DNA of 64,000 bases, taken from NCBI GenBank assembly GCA_003674045.1, contig PENC01000001.1:806001-870000 (forward strand), read 5' to 3'. The DNA is from Streptomyces griseocarneus (GTDB lineage Bacteria; Actinomycetota; Actinomycetes; Streptomycetales; Streptomycetaceae). Shown one piece after another: positions 24,475 through 33,508 of the stretch. How positions within the stretch are numbered: position 1 is the stretch's first letter; the number at the start of each line of letters is the position of its first letter. The notes under the pieces are model-generated. The model was given only the letters and a program-made list of their open reading frames with translations, was not told where the DNA came from and ran no database searches. The translations under genes were made by a program, and so were the position numbers.

Positions 24475-25142
24475 TCGATGTCCTCGCTGTGAGTGCCGGT
24501 CAGGACGAGCGGCCGGTCGGGGTGAACAGGGGAACGCCGCGCGCCGGCCATCGGCGGCTCCGATACTTGCCGATGACAATGACGCCGTCAACAGCTTTCG
24601 GGTTGAGGGGACTTGAGAACCAATCCACACCGGATCGCGGTAAACTGCGCAAGCTGCGGAATATGAAATTCCCGCCGCCGTGAGGTGTGCCGCACCTCTC
24701 CCGCGGGCTTCTCCGGGACGCAGGTGGAGGGGGAATCCCGCCCTCCGTGATCATGAGGTGAATCGTGGGCGACGCCCTCCAGTTTTTCTGACGCCATGTC
24801 ATTGAACCTGGCGGGTGAAGGTGTTCCGTCGTTTCGACGAGTGAGGGGTGAAGGGCGCCGTTCCACGAGTAAACCGGTGGCGCCGTACCGGCGGTGGCCG
24901 GTAAACTGGGCACCCTCATTCAAGGGAAGGTATAGCGCGAGGCTCTCGCGATTATCCGCCCGGACGAATGATGCCGCGCGTCACCGGGCGGCGCCCCGCA
25001 GGTCCTTCCCGCAGGAATCCCGCGGGTGCCGATCATTCCGGTCCGCCGGGCCGCCCCGCGTGCTCCGGAATCCGGTCGTGCGCCCCATTGAGTACCGCCT
25101 CCCGCACCCCGACAATCAGGGCAATGGGGGAGGAGGGTGTCC
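24475..25142. promoter_or_regulatory. 668-bp divergent control region of the biosynthetic cluster
   Basis: Lies between the leftward seven-gene operon and the rightward monooxygenase gene. About 24,560-24,680 is AT-richer. GGTAAACTG occurs twice (24,640-24,648 and 24,901-24,909), giving candidate -10 elements TAAACT. No gene in this region looks real: the short frames lack ribosome sites and coding bias. The most likely content is two divergent promoters with operator sites for a regulator encoded elsewhere. Confidence 0.5.
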
Positions 25143-26705
25143 GTGAGCGACGCACAGGATGCGGTGATCATCGGAGCCGGTCCCACCGGCCTCGCGCTGG
25201 CCATCGCGCTGCGGCAGTACGGCCTGGGCGTGACCGTCGTCGAGAAGGAACCCAGGACCAAGCGCGAGGCCCGCGCCAGCGTGGTGTGGCAGCGTGCCCT
25301 GGAGGTCCTGCGCGACCTCGGCTGCGCCCACACGTTCCTGGCGAACGGGATCCAGCTGAACCGGGCGGAGATGTACCTCCGCGGGCGGCGCATGGGAGAG
25401 CACCGGGTGCGGCCGTCCGGCACCCCCTATCCCCGGCCGCTCTCCATCGAGCAGGACAGCATGGAGCCCCTGCTGGTGGAGCGCCTGCGGGAGCTCGGCA
25501 CCGAAGTCGTCTGGGGTACGGAGGCCGTGGCCGTCCGCGTCCACGGGCACGGCGCCGAGGTCGACGTCCGCGGCCCCGGCGGGACGGCGCGCACCCTCGC
25601 CTGCCGCTGGGTCGTGGGCTGCGAGGGCTCCCACAGCATCGTGCGCAGGACGCTCGGCGTCCCCTTCGAGGGCGAGCGCCGCGAGAACCTCCAGGCCGTG
25701 CAGATCAACGCCGAGGCCGACTGGAAGTACGGCCACGACCGCGACACCACCCGCATCTTCGTCGAGCACCGCATGTGCCTCATCGCCGACCCCCGCCCCG
25801 GCGGCGGCTACCGCTTCTTCTGCTTCCTGCGCGACCCCGACCCCGGGGTCACGGCACCGCCCGGCCCCGACGAGATGCGCGACATCGTGGCCCGCTGCGT
25901 CCACGACCCCGGCCTGCAACTGATGCCCACCGAGCCGCCGTGGGCCGACCGGGCCCGCTTCCACGACCGCATCGCCGCCTCGCTGCGCGTGGGCCGCGCC
26001 CTGCTGGTGGGCGACAGCGCCCACCTGTGGGCCCCGATCGGCGGCCACGGCCTCAACACCGGGCTGCGCGGCGCCCACAACCTGGGCTGGAAGCTCGCCG
26101 CCGTGCACCACGGCTGGGCCCGGGAGTCCCTCCTCGACACCTACAGCGCCGAGCAGCGCCGCACCGCGCAGGAGGTCATGCGGGACATGCGGCGCAACAT
26201 CCTGGAACTGCCCGCCGGGACGCCCACCCTCGCCATGATGCGGATCGTCGGCCCCGCCGTGCTCGCCAGCGACCGCATGAACCGGCGCGGGCAGGCCATC
26301 CTCAGCGACTTCATCAGGAACCACCGCACCAGCGACCTCTCCACCGACTCCGGCCCCCGCCGCGGCGGCGGCGCGCTCCGCGCGGGCGACCGGCTCCCCG
26401 ACCTCCCCGTCCTCCAGGGCGGACGGCGGCGGAGCCTCCACGACCTCCTCTCCTACGACCGGTGGACGCTCCTTGTGCTCCCCGACGACGGCGACGCGGT
26501 GGGGCCGGGGCTGCGGCGGGTCGTCGACCGGTACGCCGTGCCGGCGGAGGCCTTCCACGTGCGGCCTGTGCCGGACGGGAGCGCGGTGCTGCCGGGTGGG
26601 TCCCTGCTCTTCGTCCGGCCGGACGGGCATGTGGGCCTGCGGGCGGGGGCGGAGGACGGGGCGGCGCTCGACACGTACCTCGGCCGCTGGTTCACCCGCC
26701 GCTAG
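25143..26705 (+). CDS. FAD-dependent aromatic monooxygenase (class A, RebC/StaC-like), 520 aa
   Basis: All three signatures of the family are present: GAGPTG at about residues 11-16 for FAD, the DG-region variant GCEGSHSIVRRTLGV, and LLVGDSAHLWAPIGGHGLNTG near residue 289 for the second FAD contact. A thioredoxin-like C-terminal domain (residues about 410-520) is typical of the PheA/TfdB/RebC branch. GTG at 25143 is preferred over the in-frame GTG at 25137, because AGGAGG (25131-25136) is 6 nt from the former and touches the latter. With the P450 downstream it could match RebC/RebP or StaC/StaP, which together convert chromopyrrolic acid to the indolocarbazole core. It is the only rightward gene of the cluster. 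Confidence 0.85.
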   Translation: MSDAQDAVIIGAGPTGLALAIALRQYGLGVTVVEKEPRTKREARASVVWQRALEVLRDLGCAHTFLANGIQLNRAEMYLRGRRMGEHRVRPSGTPYPRPLSIEQDSMEPLLVERLRELGTEVVWGTEAVAVRVHGHGAEVDVRGPGGTARTLACRWVVGCEGSHSIVRRTLGVPFEGERRENLQAVQINAEADWKYGHDRDTTRIFVEHRMCLIADPRPGGGYRFFCFLRDPDPGVTAPPGPDEMRDIVARCVHDPGLQLMPTEPPWADRARFHDRIAASLRVGRALLVGDSAHLWAPIGGHGLNTGLRGAHNLGWKLAAVHHGWARESLLDTYSAEQRRTAQEVMRDMRRNILELPAGTPTLAMMRIVGPAVLASDRMNRRGQAILSDFIRNHRTSDLSTDSGPRRGGGALRAGDRLPDLPVLQGGRRRSLHDLLSYDRWTLLVLPDDGDAVGPGLRRVVDRYAVPAEAFHVRPVPDGSAVLPGGSLLFVRPDGHVGLRAGAEDGAALDTYLGRWFTRR

Positions 26706-26762
26706 TCGGTCACCCACTAGGGGGCTTCGCCCCCAGACCCCGCCGGGGTGCGGGCCGGTGGT

Positions 26763-26811
26763 CCGGTTGTGCCCACCCGTTCCGCCCTGCGGAACGCCTG
26801 CCCACAACCGG
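26763..26811. terminator. Nested dyad between convergent monooxygenase and P450 genes
   Basis: Outer arms CCGGTTGTG (26763-26771) and CACAACCGG (26803-26811); inner arms CGTTCCGC (26778-26785) and GCGGAACG (26789-26796). It is symmetric, so it can act on both strands. No T-tract. Confidence 0.6.
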
Positions 26812-26876
26812 GGTGACGGAAGGGCGGGGGTCCAGGGGGCGGAGCCCCCGGGAGGTGACGGGACGGGGTGGGTGCG

Positions 26877-26911
26877 CCCCGTCAGGGGCGCGGGGAACTG
26901 CGCGGCCAGCC
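26877..26911 (+). repeat. Dispersed Streptomyces intergenic repeat, copy 1
   Basis: Contains GGGGCGCGGGGAACTGCGCG followed by GCCAGCC, preceded by GCGCCCC-GTCA-GGGGCGC hairpin arms. The same unit recurs near 34.4-34.8, 37.9 and 45.4 kb in this window. Confidence 0.8.
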
Positions 26912-27008
26912 GTCGACGGCCCGCAGGCGCGTACCGGGCTCGGGTGGCAACCCGGCGGGCGCACCGGGCCACCGGCCCGCAGTGCAAGCCGCACCCCCAT
27001 AGGCGCCC

Positions 27009-28163
27009 CTACACGCGGACGAGCATCCGGGCCGGGCCATGGAAGACCAGGTCATCCGCATACGTGACGCCCTCCACCGTCAAGCCCGGCGCAGCCGCCC
27101 GCAGCGCGTTGAGGCCGAGCTCGCCTTCCAGGCGGGCGAGCGCGGCGCCGACGCAGTAGTGGATGCCCAGGCCGAAGCCGCAGTGGCGGCCCGGGTCGCG
27201 GTGGAGGTCCAGGCGGTCGGGGTCGGGAAAACGCGCGGGGTCACGGTTCGCCGAGCCCAGGACGAGGGTGAGGCGGCTGCCGCCCGGCACGGTGAGGCCG
27301 CCGATGACGGAGCCCTGCCCGGAGAGGCGCGTCACCATCTGGACGGGAGGGTCGTAGCGGATCAGTTCCTCGACGGCGCGGGCGTCGAGGGGCACCGTAC
27401 CGGCGGGCCCGTGGGCCAGGAGGGCCAGGAGGCCCTTGGCCAGCAGGTTCGTGGTGGTCTCGTGACCCGCTGTCAGGAGGTGGACGCAGGTGCCGACCAG
27501 GACGTCGTCGTCCGTGGCCCCGCTGTGCGCCAGCATGCCCGCGATCAGGTCGTCCTCGTCGCGGGTCCGCCCCGCGCGGCGCCGCGCCAGCTCGGCGCGG
27601 AAGTACGTGTCGAGTTCGCGGGCCGCCGCGTCCGCCACCGCGTAGCCGTCGGGGCGCCGCGCGACGCGGGCGCCCGTGGCCTGCTGGAGGTCGAGCGCGC
27701 GGGCCCGGAACCACGCGCGGTCCTCCCGGGGCACGCCCAGCAGTTCACTGATGACGAGGACGGGCAGCGGCGCCGCGAACGCCTCGACGAGATCGCCGCC
27801 GCCCTCGTGCTCCAGGCCCGCGGCCAGCTCCGCCGCCAGGAGGGCGACGCGCGGGCGCAGTTCCTCCACGACCCGCGGGGTGAAGGCTTTCGCCACCAGC
27901 GCGCGGACCCGGCTGTGCTCGGGCGGGTCCATGAAGACCATCCACCGGCCCACGGTCCGCCGCAGATGCGGACAGTCCTGGGGGATGCGGCCGGGCAGCG
28001 GCCCGCGGACGTACTCCCGGCCGGAGAGGACGCGTTCCACATCGGCGTGGCGGAAGAGATACCAGGTGCCGTCCGCCGCCAGGTGGACCGGATCGGTCTC
28101 CCGGTAGTGCCGGTACAAGGGGTAAGGGTCCGGGAGATGGACATCGGCCGTACGGAACGTCAT
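27009..28163 (-). CDS. Cytochrome P450, 384 aa
   Basis: P450 hallmarks: I-helix LLTAGHETTTN (residues about 230-240), K-helix EELIRYDPP, and heme loop CGFGLGIHYCVGAAL with the thiolate Cys at residue 337. The length and lack of a membrane anchor match soluble bacterial enzymes needing ferredoxin and reductase from elsewhere. Start ATG 28161-28163. It is leftward, 295 bp behind the RebD-like gene and convergent with the FAD monooxygenase. In indolocarbazole pathways the P450 (StaP/RebP) makes the aryl-aryl bond of chromopyrrolic acid; the same job is the leading hypothesis, though generic hydroxylation is possible. Confidence 0.92.
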   Translation of the reverse strand: MTFRTADVHLPDPYPLYRHYRETDPVHLAADGTWYLFRHADVERVLSGREYVRGPLPGRIPQDCPHLRRTVGRWMVFMDPPEHSRVRALVAKAFTPRVVEELRPRVALLAAELAAGLEHEGGGDLVEAFAAPLPVLVISELLGVPREDRAWFRARALDLQQATGARVARRPDGYAVADAAARELDTYFRAELARRRAGRTRDEDDLIAGMLAHSGATDDDVLVGTCVHLLTAGHETTTNLLAKGLLALLAHGPAGTVPLDARAVEELIRYDPPVQMVTRLSGQGSVIGGLTVPGGSRLTLVLGSANRDPARFPDPDRLDLHRDPGRHCGFGLGIHYCVGAALARLEGELGLNALRAAAPGLTVEGVTYADDLVFHGPARMLVRV

Positions 28164-28409
28164 CGGGCACCGTCCCGCTGCCTGGCCGTCAGGACCGTTG
28201 TGGGCACGGTGGGTTGATGATTTCGCGTGGTTTCCCGGTCCGTGGTGCGTACAGCCTCGTACGCACCGCACAAGCGCGGGCGCGGCGGTACGGCGTAGCC
28301 GCGGCCGGGCCTCGGAGCCGCTCGTCGTCCGGCGCCGGTCCGCCCGGAGTCGTCCGGCCGTGCGGTGCCGGGTGGGCGGGCCGGGCCGGGCGGTGGCAGT
28401 GCTCCGTGG

Positions 28410-28434
28410 CCCCGGCCGTCGCGCGCGGCCGGGG
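28410..28434 (-). terminator. GC hairpin after the RebD-like gene
   Basis: 9-bp stem CCCCGGCCG (28410-28418) / CGGCCGGGG (28426-28434), 7-nt loop. It sits 25 bp beyond the RebD-like stop and upstream of the P450 gene, so the P450 may have its own promoter or be partly attenuated. Confidence 0.5.
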
Positions 28435-28458
28435 AGGCCGTCTCGTACGGGCGTCCCG

Positions 28459-31400
28459 TCACCGTTCCCCCTCCCGGCGGAAGAACTCCGCGTAGAACTC
28501 CATCATTTCGGGCACTTGGGTAGGTATTGCGGCGGTCCGGCGCGCCGCCGCGGCCAGATGCGCGAAGCGCAGGGCGAGCGAGCGGCGGGCCACGTCCGGG
28601 CGGGGCCCGCACACGGGCCGGGTCTCCAGCTCGAAGGAGGGTCCCGCCGTCCGGCCGTGACGTCCCGACTCCATGGTCACGAGCAGCTCCGCCAGCGGGC
28701 GCATCATGCCGGTCATGACGTCGATGGAGGCGTTCATCAGCTTCGAGCGGCGCAGGCTGCCGTCGGGGCTCTCGCCGAAGTGCTGGACCATCAGGCGCAG
28801 CATCAGCTCGTACGAGTGGTTGAAGACGCGCATGACGGCGCGCGCCTCCGGGTCGGTGACCTCGCTCTTCGCCCGGTCCCCGGTACCCAGGGTCGGGTTG
28901 CGCAGCGCCGGGTAGGCCGGGTTCCACGGCAGCAGCCGCCCGTACGGGCCCTCCGTGCGCTCGGTGGTCAGCGCCTCGCCCATGCGCAGGAACGTACGGA
29001 AGTGCGACTCCTCCGGTGGCCGGTCCGGGCCCATGACCCCGCCCTCGCCCTGCTCCGTGATGACGTCCACGGCGAACAGCGCGCTCGACAGGTCGTCGAC
29101 CTCCAGCTGGTAGTCCGGGTGGGCGGCCTCGACGGACCTGCGCAGGAAGAGGTGATGCTCGCCCCCGCCCCGGCCCTTCTCCACCAGGAACAGGCCGGGC
29201 ACGCGGCGCAGTCCTTCACGGATGCCCGCGTAGAGCTCGCTCACCGAGCTCCAGGTGAAGCCGGAGGCGGCCGGAGCCGTGCCCCGGTCGCCGCCCGCCG
29301 TGCGGACGTCCGGGACGAGACCGGCCGGCTGCTCGATCGCGACGTACCGCTGCACGCTGCCGATGCCGAGCGGCTCCAGGGCGAAGTCGAGCGGTACCGG
29401 CAGCAGGCTGTTGACCGTGCCGAAGTCGACGGCAGGGACGTGGAAGGGCTCGCCCAGCGCGGTGATGATGTTGTTGACCAGCAGGAAGTGGATCATTTCC
29501 TCGCGGGCCACGGCCAGCAGGCTGCCGCGGATGCCGTCGTCGGCGGTCTCCCCTCCGCCGCCGCAGGCCAGCTCCAGCTGCCGCTCGGTCCACAGCCCGC
29601 GCCGCACCAGCTCCCGCCCCGCGCCGTGGGTGGGGACGGAGAAGGCCCCGTAGAGGTACTGGAGCATGACCGCGAGCTCCAGCGCCGCCGCCTGCCTGAG
29701 CGCTGCCCACAGCTCTCCCCGCGTACGGATGGCGGGCCGCTCACCGGCCGCCGCCGGGACGAACAGCGGCGGCCGCGGCCGTTCCTGCTGGTTGCGCAGG
29801 TAGGCCAGCAGCAGCCGCGCCTTGGGGTCCGTCAGATCGCGCGTCGGCGGCATGTAGTACGTCCTCGCCTTGTTGCGGGGGTCGCACATCTGCCAGATCA
29901 GCTCGGCGTAGGTGGCCACCTTGCAGCGGTCGGCGAGGCTGAACACCTCCGACTTCATGAACGTCGACGTGTGCTCGTAGTAGGCGAAGACCTCCCGGTG
30001 CAGCAGGTCGAAGTCCACCTTCGCCGCGGGCACGTCGTCCAGGTGCCAGTCGTCCGGCAGGACGCGGACGGCCAGCCACCCGGCGCCCGCCCAGAAGCCG
30101 AGCGCGTCCTCGTCGTCGTACGCGGCCCACGCCGAGCCCGGCGCCGCGGGGTCGATGTCGGGCAGCTCCTCGGGGCCGGTCGAGAACAGGACCCGGCAGG
30201 CGCCCGCGCGTTCGCCGCGCAGCGTGAGCGTGCCGCGGCCGCGGGCGTCCGTCGTGACGGTGCCGGTCTCCGCGTACGCCCCGTCGGCGCCCTGGCGCAC
30301 CCCCAGCACCACCGCGTCCCCGCACCGCGCCCCGGGCGCGCCCGCCACGGCGTCGCCGGGCAGGGCGCGGGGGTTGGCGTACTGCCGCACGCGCACCGGA
30401 CCGGCGCTCGCCGGGCGGCCGCGGACGTAGCCGCGCAGCGGGACCTGGACCGCGTGGTCGAGGCCGCGCGCCCCGTCGCGGTGGTGCAGGACGGCGAACG
30501 CCTCGTCGCTCTGGACGTTGACCTCCTTCTCGGTCAGCAGCGTGGCGCGCCGCCCGTCCGGCAGCAGCCCTGTCAGGCACAGCGCCTCGTCCGCCGCGGC
30601 CTGCCAGCCGGGCTCGGCGGGCACGGTGACGATGCCCGAGGTCGCGTCGCCCGGGTACGCGCCCGCGGGCACGCGGGCGACGAGCCGCCCGGTCGCGGCG
30701 GTACGCAGCTCCAGGTCACCGGCGTCCACCGGGGGCCCGAGGCGGTGCAGCGGGCCGGGGCCCGCGTGCTCCGCCCGGGAGGTGAGGGGCACGGCGGAGA
30801 CCATGTCGAAGGCCGCCCGCCCGTCCGTCACGGCGACCGTGAGGTGGTGCAGGCGGCGCCGCGCCCCGGCCGCCGGGACGAGCAGCCGCCCGGCGGGGTA
30901 CGTGCGCAGCTCCTCCTCGTGCCAGGGCGCGACCGTGCCGCGGACCCGCCAGTGGCTCGGGCGGTCGGGCGCGAGGGGCGTGGCCATGTTGTCCAGCGCG
31001 AACCGGACGACGACGCCGTCGGCCCCGCCGCCGTCCACCGCCGCGCGCAGGGCGGCCACGGCGGGGGAGACGGCGTCGGACGGCAGCCACTCCAGCTCCT
31101 CGTCCCGGGCGATCGCGAACTGGTGCACGGCGCAGTAGCGCAGGTGCGGCGCCAGCAGGTGCTCGCCCACGTCCAGGATGTGCCCGAAGTCGGTCCAGCG
31201 CGGGGGGTGCGTCCCGCTGACGGAGCCGGTGACGAGATAGCCGTCGTCGTGCGAACGCCCCAGGCGCCCCAGGGAGAACCGGCCCACCATCAGTGCCGCG
31301 GTCCACCGCGACGCGGGGTCGAGGTCGAAGATCCGGGCCCGGTTGACGGTGGTGCGCAGATACTCGTTGTAGTGGCCCCACACGTCGACGCTGCGGCCGA

Positions 31401-31731
31401 CGGCGGGGTCGCCGGTGTCCCGGCGGCCGTCCGGGCCCTCCACGGCGACGATCTCCGCGTCCATCCAGAAGTGCCCGTTGCCGTCGAAGTTCCAGCCCTT
31501 CGCGAGGCTGAACGCGCCCTCGGGCGAGGGCTGTCCGTCCGCGCCGAAGCGCGGGCCGAGCGCCTCCAGGTACGCGTGGTACTCGGCGGCCGGGCGGTCG
31601 GCGGGGAAAGGGCCCTCGTCGGTCAGCACCCGCTGGGCGGCCAGGTCGACGCGCCCGCAGCGCGGCCCGGTCGGCAGTTTCGTCGTCGCCGTGCCCGCGA
31701 AGTGCAGGCGCGGCAGGTCGAACACGCTCAC
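28459..31731 (-). CDS. rebD: Chromopyrrolic acid synthase-like protein (RebD/StaD/VioB family), 1,090 aa
   Basis: The N-terminus, read from GTG at 31729-31731, is VSVFDLPRLHFAGTATTKLP, the characteristic opening of RebD/StaD. The length fits the roughly 1,000-1,100-residue family, which joins two indole-3-pyruvate imines into chromopyrrolic acid in rebeccamycin and staurosporine biosynthesis (VioB acts on the same intermediate in violacein). A ferritin-like iminophenylpyruvate-dimer-synthase region lies at about residues 655-800 (LELAVMLQYLYGAF, AREEMIHFLLVNN). It overlaps the RebO-like gene by 4 bp (GTGA), as expected for enzymes sharing an unstable intermediate. Family assignment is firm; the exact substrate (tryptophan or another aromatic amino acid) is inferred. 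Confidence 0.93.
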   Translation of the reverse strand: MSVFDLPRLHFAGTATTKLPTGPRCGRVDLAAQRVLTDEGPFPADRPAAEYHAYLEALGPRFGADGQPSPEGAFSLAKGWNFDGNGHFWMDAEIVAVEGPDGRRDTGDPAVGRSVDVWGHYNEYLRTTVNRARIFDLDPASRWTAALMVGRFSLGRLGRSHDDGYLVTGSVSGTHPPRWTDFGHILDVGEHLLAPHLRYCAVHQFAIARDEELEWLPSDAVSPAVAALRAAVDGGGADGVVVRFALDNMATPLAPDRPSHWRVRGTVAPWHEEELRTYPAGRLLVPAAGARRRLHHLTVAVTDGRAAFDMVSAVPLTSRAEHAGPGPLHRLGPPVDAGDLELRTAATGRLVARVPAGAYPGDATSGIVTVPAEPGWQAAADEALCLTGLLPDGRRATLLTEKEVNVQSDEAFAVLHHRDGARGLDHAVQVPLRGYVRGRPASAGPVRVRQYANPRALPGDAVAGAPGARCGDAVVLGVRQGADGAYAETGTVTTDARGRGTLTLRGERAGACRVLFSTGPEELPDIDPAAPGSAWAAYDDEDALGFWAGAGWLAVRVLPDDWHLDDVPAAKVDFDLLHREVFAYYEHTSTFMKSEVFSLADRCKVATYAELIWQMCDPRNKARTYYMPPTRDLTDPKARLLLAYLRNQQERPRPPLFVPAAAGERPAIRTRGELWAALRQAAALELAVMLQYLYGAFSVPTHGAGRELVRRGLWTERQLELACGGGGETADDGIRGSLLAVAREEMIHFLLVNNIITALGEPFHVPAVDFGTVNSLLPVPLDFALEPLGIGSVQRYVAIEQPAGLVPDVRTAGGDRGTAPAASGFTWSSVSELYAGIREGLRRVPGLFLVEKGRGGGEHHLFLRRSVEAAHPDYQLEVDDLSSALFAVDVITEQGEGGVMGPDRPPEESHFRTFLRMGEALTTERTEGPYGRLLPWNPAYPALRNPTLGTGDRAKSEVTDPEARAVMRVFNHSYELMLRLMVQHFGESPDGSLRRSKLMNASIDVMTGMMRPLAELLVTMESGRHGRTAGPSFELETRPVCGPRPDVARRSLALRFAHLAAAARRTAAIPTQVPEMMEFYAEFFRREGER

Positions 31732-33206
31732 CCGGCCACCTCCAGTGCCGCCCGCAGCGGGGTACGGCGTCGCGTGCCGTCGAAGGCGGTGAGGTCCGCC
31801 ACGGCCCGCTGGGCCGACTCGATCGCCCCCTCGATCCACGCGGGCGCCGTCGAGCAGTGCTCACCCGCGAAGAACAGGCGGTGCGCCGGGCGGGCGGCGC
31901 GCAGCCGCTCCTCCTCGCAGGCGGCGGCGTCCTTGCCCCAGCGGGTGGCGCAGCCGACGCTCCACGGCTCCGTGCCCCAGGCCGCGCTCGCCGCGCCGAG
32001 CACCATGCCCGGCTCCAGCAGTTCGGGGTGGACCTTCGCCAGCTCCTGGAGGACGGCGCGGTGCCGTTCGCCCTCGGGCAGCCGTCCCAGCCGGCCGGCC
32101 TCGTCGCCGATGGTGTAGCTGGCCAGCAGCGCGGCCCCCCGCTCCGGGTCGCCCTCCACCGGCGGGTAGTAGGTCTGCCGGATGGCGCCCGCGGTGAAGG
32201 ACGCGCCGCCCCTGATGCCCTGCCGCTGCCAGAAGGGCTCCCGGCAGTGCAGGGCCACCTTGGTCGCCGGGCAGTAGACCACCTCGCGCAGGACCGCCAG
32301 CTTGTCCGCGTCCACCCCGGTCAGCCGTATACGGCGCAGCGCGGGGAACGGCACCGTGCAGACGGCGAAGTCGCTGGGCTGGACGAGCACCCGGTCACCG
32401 GCCCGCACATGGACGAGCACGTCGTGCTCGCGCACGTCGATCCCGACGACCTCGCGGCCGCAGACCACCGGCGAGCGCATGCCGCGCGCCAGCCGCCGCG
32501 GCAGCTGGTCCATGCCGCCCCGCAGCCGGAGCAGGGACGGACCGGTCTCGGTGAGGATGTCGTCGAGGAAGCTGTCGAGCCGGGCGCTGCACCCCGCGCG
32601 GACCTCCGGGTGTGCGCCGAAGAGCCCGTGCAGGTCGACCCTGCCGTTGTCCGCGCCGGGCAGCCACGGCCCCGGGCCGATCCGCTCGATCCGGTCGAGG
32701 AGCTCGCGGCGCAGGTCCGTGCGGAGCGCCTCGCGCAGGTCCGGCGGGGCGACGGCGTCGACGATCGCGGTGAGCCAGGCGCCGAAGGCGATGGTGCCTT
32801 CGGAGAAGTCGCGGTGCCGTCCCGGAAATCCGGAATCGCTGCGCTCCCATTCCCGCCGGAGGTTCTCGCACAAGGCCGGGGACGCGTCACGGACACGGAC
32901 GAAGCCGTCGCCGGTCGCGAGGAACGCGTTCTCCTCGGAGAGGAGGGTGGTGAATGCCCGTATCTTGTCGCCGAGCCGTACGCGCTCGATGTATTCCAGC
33001 GTGCGCCGGTGCTGGTCCGGGATGCGCATCGCGCCGAGTTCCACCGCGGGCGCGCCCGGCCCGGAGCCGAATCGGTGCGTCAGGACCCGGCCGCCGACCC
33101 TGTTGTCCGCCTCGAATATCGTGACACCGAACCGGAGCCTTTCCAGTTCGCAGGCCGCCACCAGTCCGGCCATGCCGGCACCGATGACGGTAACGTGGCG
33201 TTGCAT
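31728..33206 (-). CDS. rebO: L-tryptophan oxidase-like flavin amine oxidase (RebO/StaO/VioA family), 492 aa
   Basis: Flavin amine oxidase with IGAGMAGLVAA at residues 8-18, GGRV near residue 38, and the C-terminal FAD-contact block LFFAGEHCSTAPAWIEGAIES. RebO/StaO/VioA oxidise L-tryptophan (7-chlorotryptophan for RebO) to the imine of indole-3-pyruvate, the substrate of RebD-type enzymes. The direct 4-bp overlap with the RebD-like gene strongly supports this pairing. Start ATG 33204-33206; the upstream ribosome site is weak (CAAGAA). No tryptophan halogenase is in the window, so an unchlorinated substrate is likely unless one is encoded elsewhere. Confidence 0.9.
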   Translation of the reverse strand: MQRHVTVIGAGMAGLVAACELERLRFGVTIFEADNRVGGRVLTHRFGSGPGAPAVELGAMRIPDQHRRTLEYIERVRLGDKIRAFTTLLSEENAFLATGDGFVRVRDASPALCENLRREWERSDSGFPGRHRDFSEGTIAFGAWLTAIVDAVAPPDLREALRTDLRRELLDRIERIGPGPWLPGADNGRVDLHGLFGAHPEVRAGCSARLDSFLDDILTETGPSLLRLRGGMDQLPRRLARGMRSPVVCGREVVGIDVREHDVLVHVRAGDRVLVQPSDFAVCTVPFPALRRIRLTGVDADKLAVLREVVYCPATKVALHCREPFWQRQGIRGGASFTAGAIRQTYYPPVEGDPERGAALLASYTIGDEAGRLGRLPEGERHRAVLQELAKVHPELLEPGMVLGAASAAWGTEPWSVGCATRWGKDAAACEEERLRAARPAHRLFFAGEHCSTAPAWIEGAIESAQRAVADLTAFDGTRRRTPLRAALEVAG

Positions 33207-33508
33207 TTCTTGAACCCCCGTTTTCGAGAATTGCCCCGCCTATGAGGGTTCAGAGGTCCGTGCCGGTTTTCAACGGGATTTCCCGACAGTGGCGCCATGC
33301 GGGAAATAAATGTAAATAGTATTAATTGGGGATGGTGGTCTTCCGGATTCCGGGAGGCGGGGGGCCCGGACCGGTTCCCTCCGGGTGGACACCCTTGTAC
33401 TCCATCTGTAGTACCCCCCGATCCGTACTCAGGTACGACGACGCGGCCGCCGTCCCGAGGCATGGTGGAGGGTATGAAGGGCTTCGGGACGGAACGGCGA
33501 GGGGCGAC
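33207..33508. promoter_or_regulatory. 302-bp divergent region with an AT-rich core, promoter of the rebO-rebD pair
   Basis: Between the leftward RebO-like and rightward transporter genes. About 33,300-33,332 is very AT-rich for this genome (AATAAATGTAAATAGTATTA), a feature typical of regulated cluster promoters and Lsr2-bound DNA. No gene is supported. It marks the right edge of the biosynthetic cluster. Confidence 0.5.

Larger units (their letters stand above)
26706..27008. other. 303-bp convergent intergenic region with terminator hairpins
   Basis: No gene. Contains GGGGGCTTCGCCCCC (26,720-26,734), a nested dyad (26,763-26,811), GGGGGCGGAGCCCCC at about 26,836-26,850, and one copy of the dispersed repeat (26,877-26,911). 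Confidence 0.7.

Noticed and set aside
28198..32118. 1,306-codon rightward frame across the rebD/rebO-like genes
   Set aside because: Low-complexity Arg/Gly/Val product; the opposite strand carries firm RebD and RebO signatures.
28459..33206. Violacein pathway (VioA/VioB)
   Set aside because: No VioC, VioD or VioE is present, and the N-terminus of the large protein matches RebD/StaD rather than VioB.
17420..33206. Tryptophan halogenase partner for the flavin reductase
   Set aside because: No GxGxxG plus WxWxIP halogenase protein was found in the cluster; the FAD monooxygenase is of the phenol-hydroxylase/RebC type.
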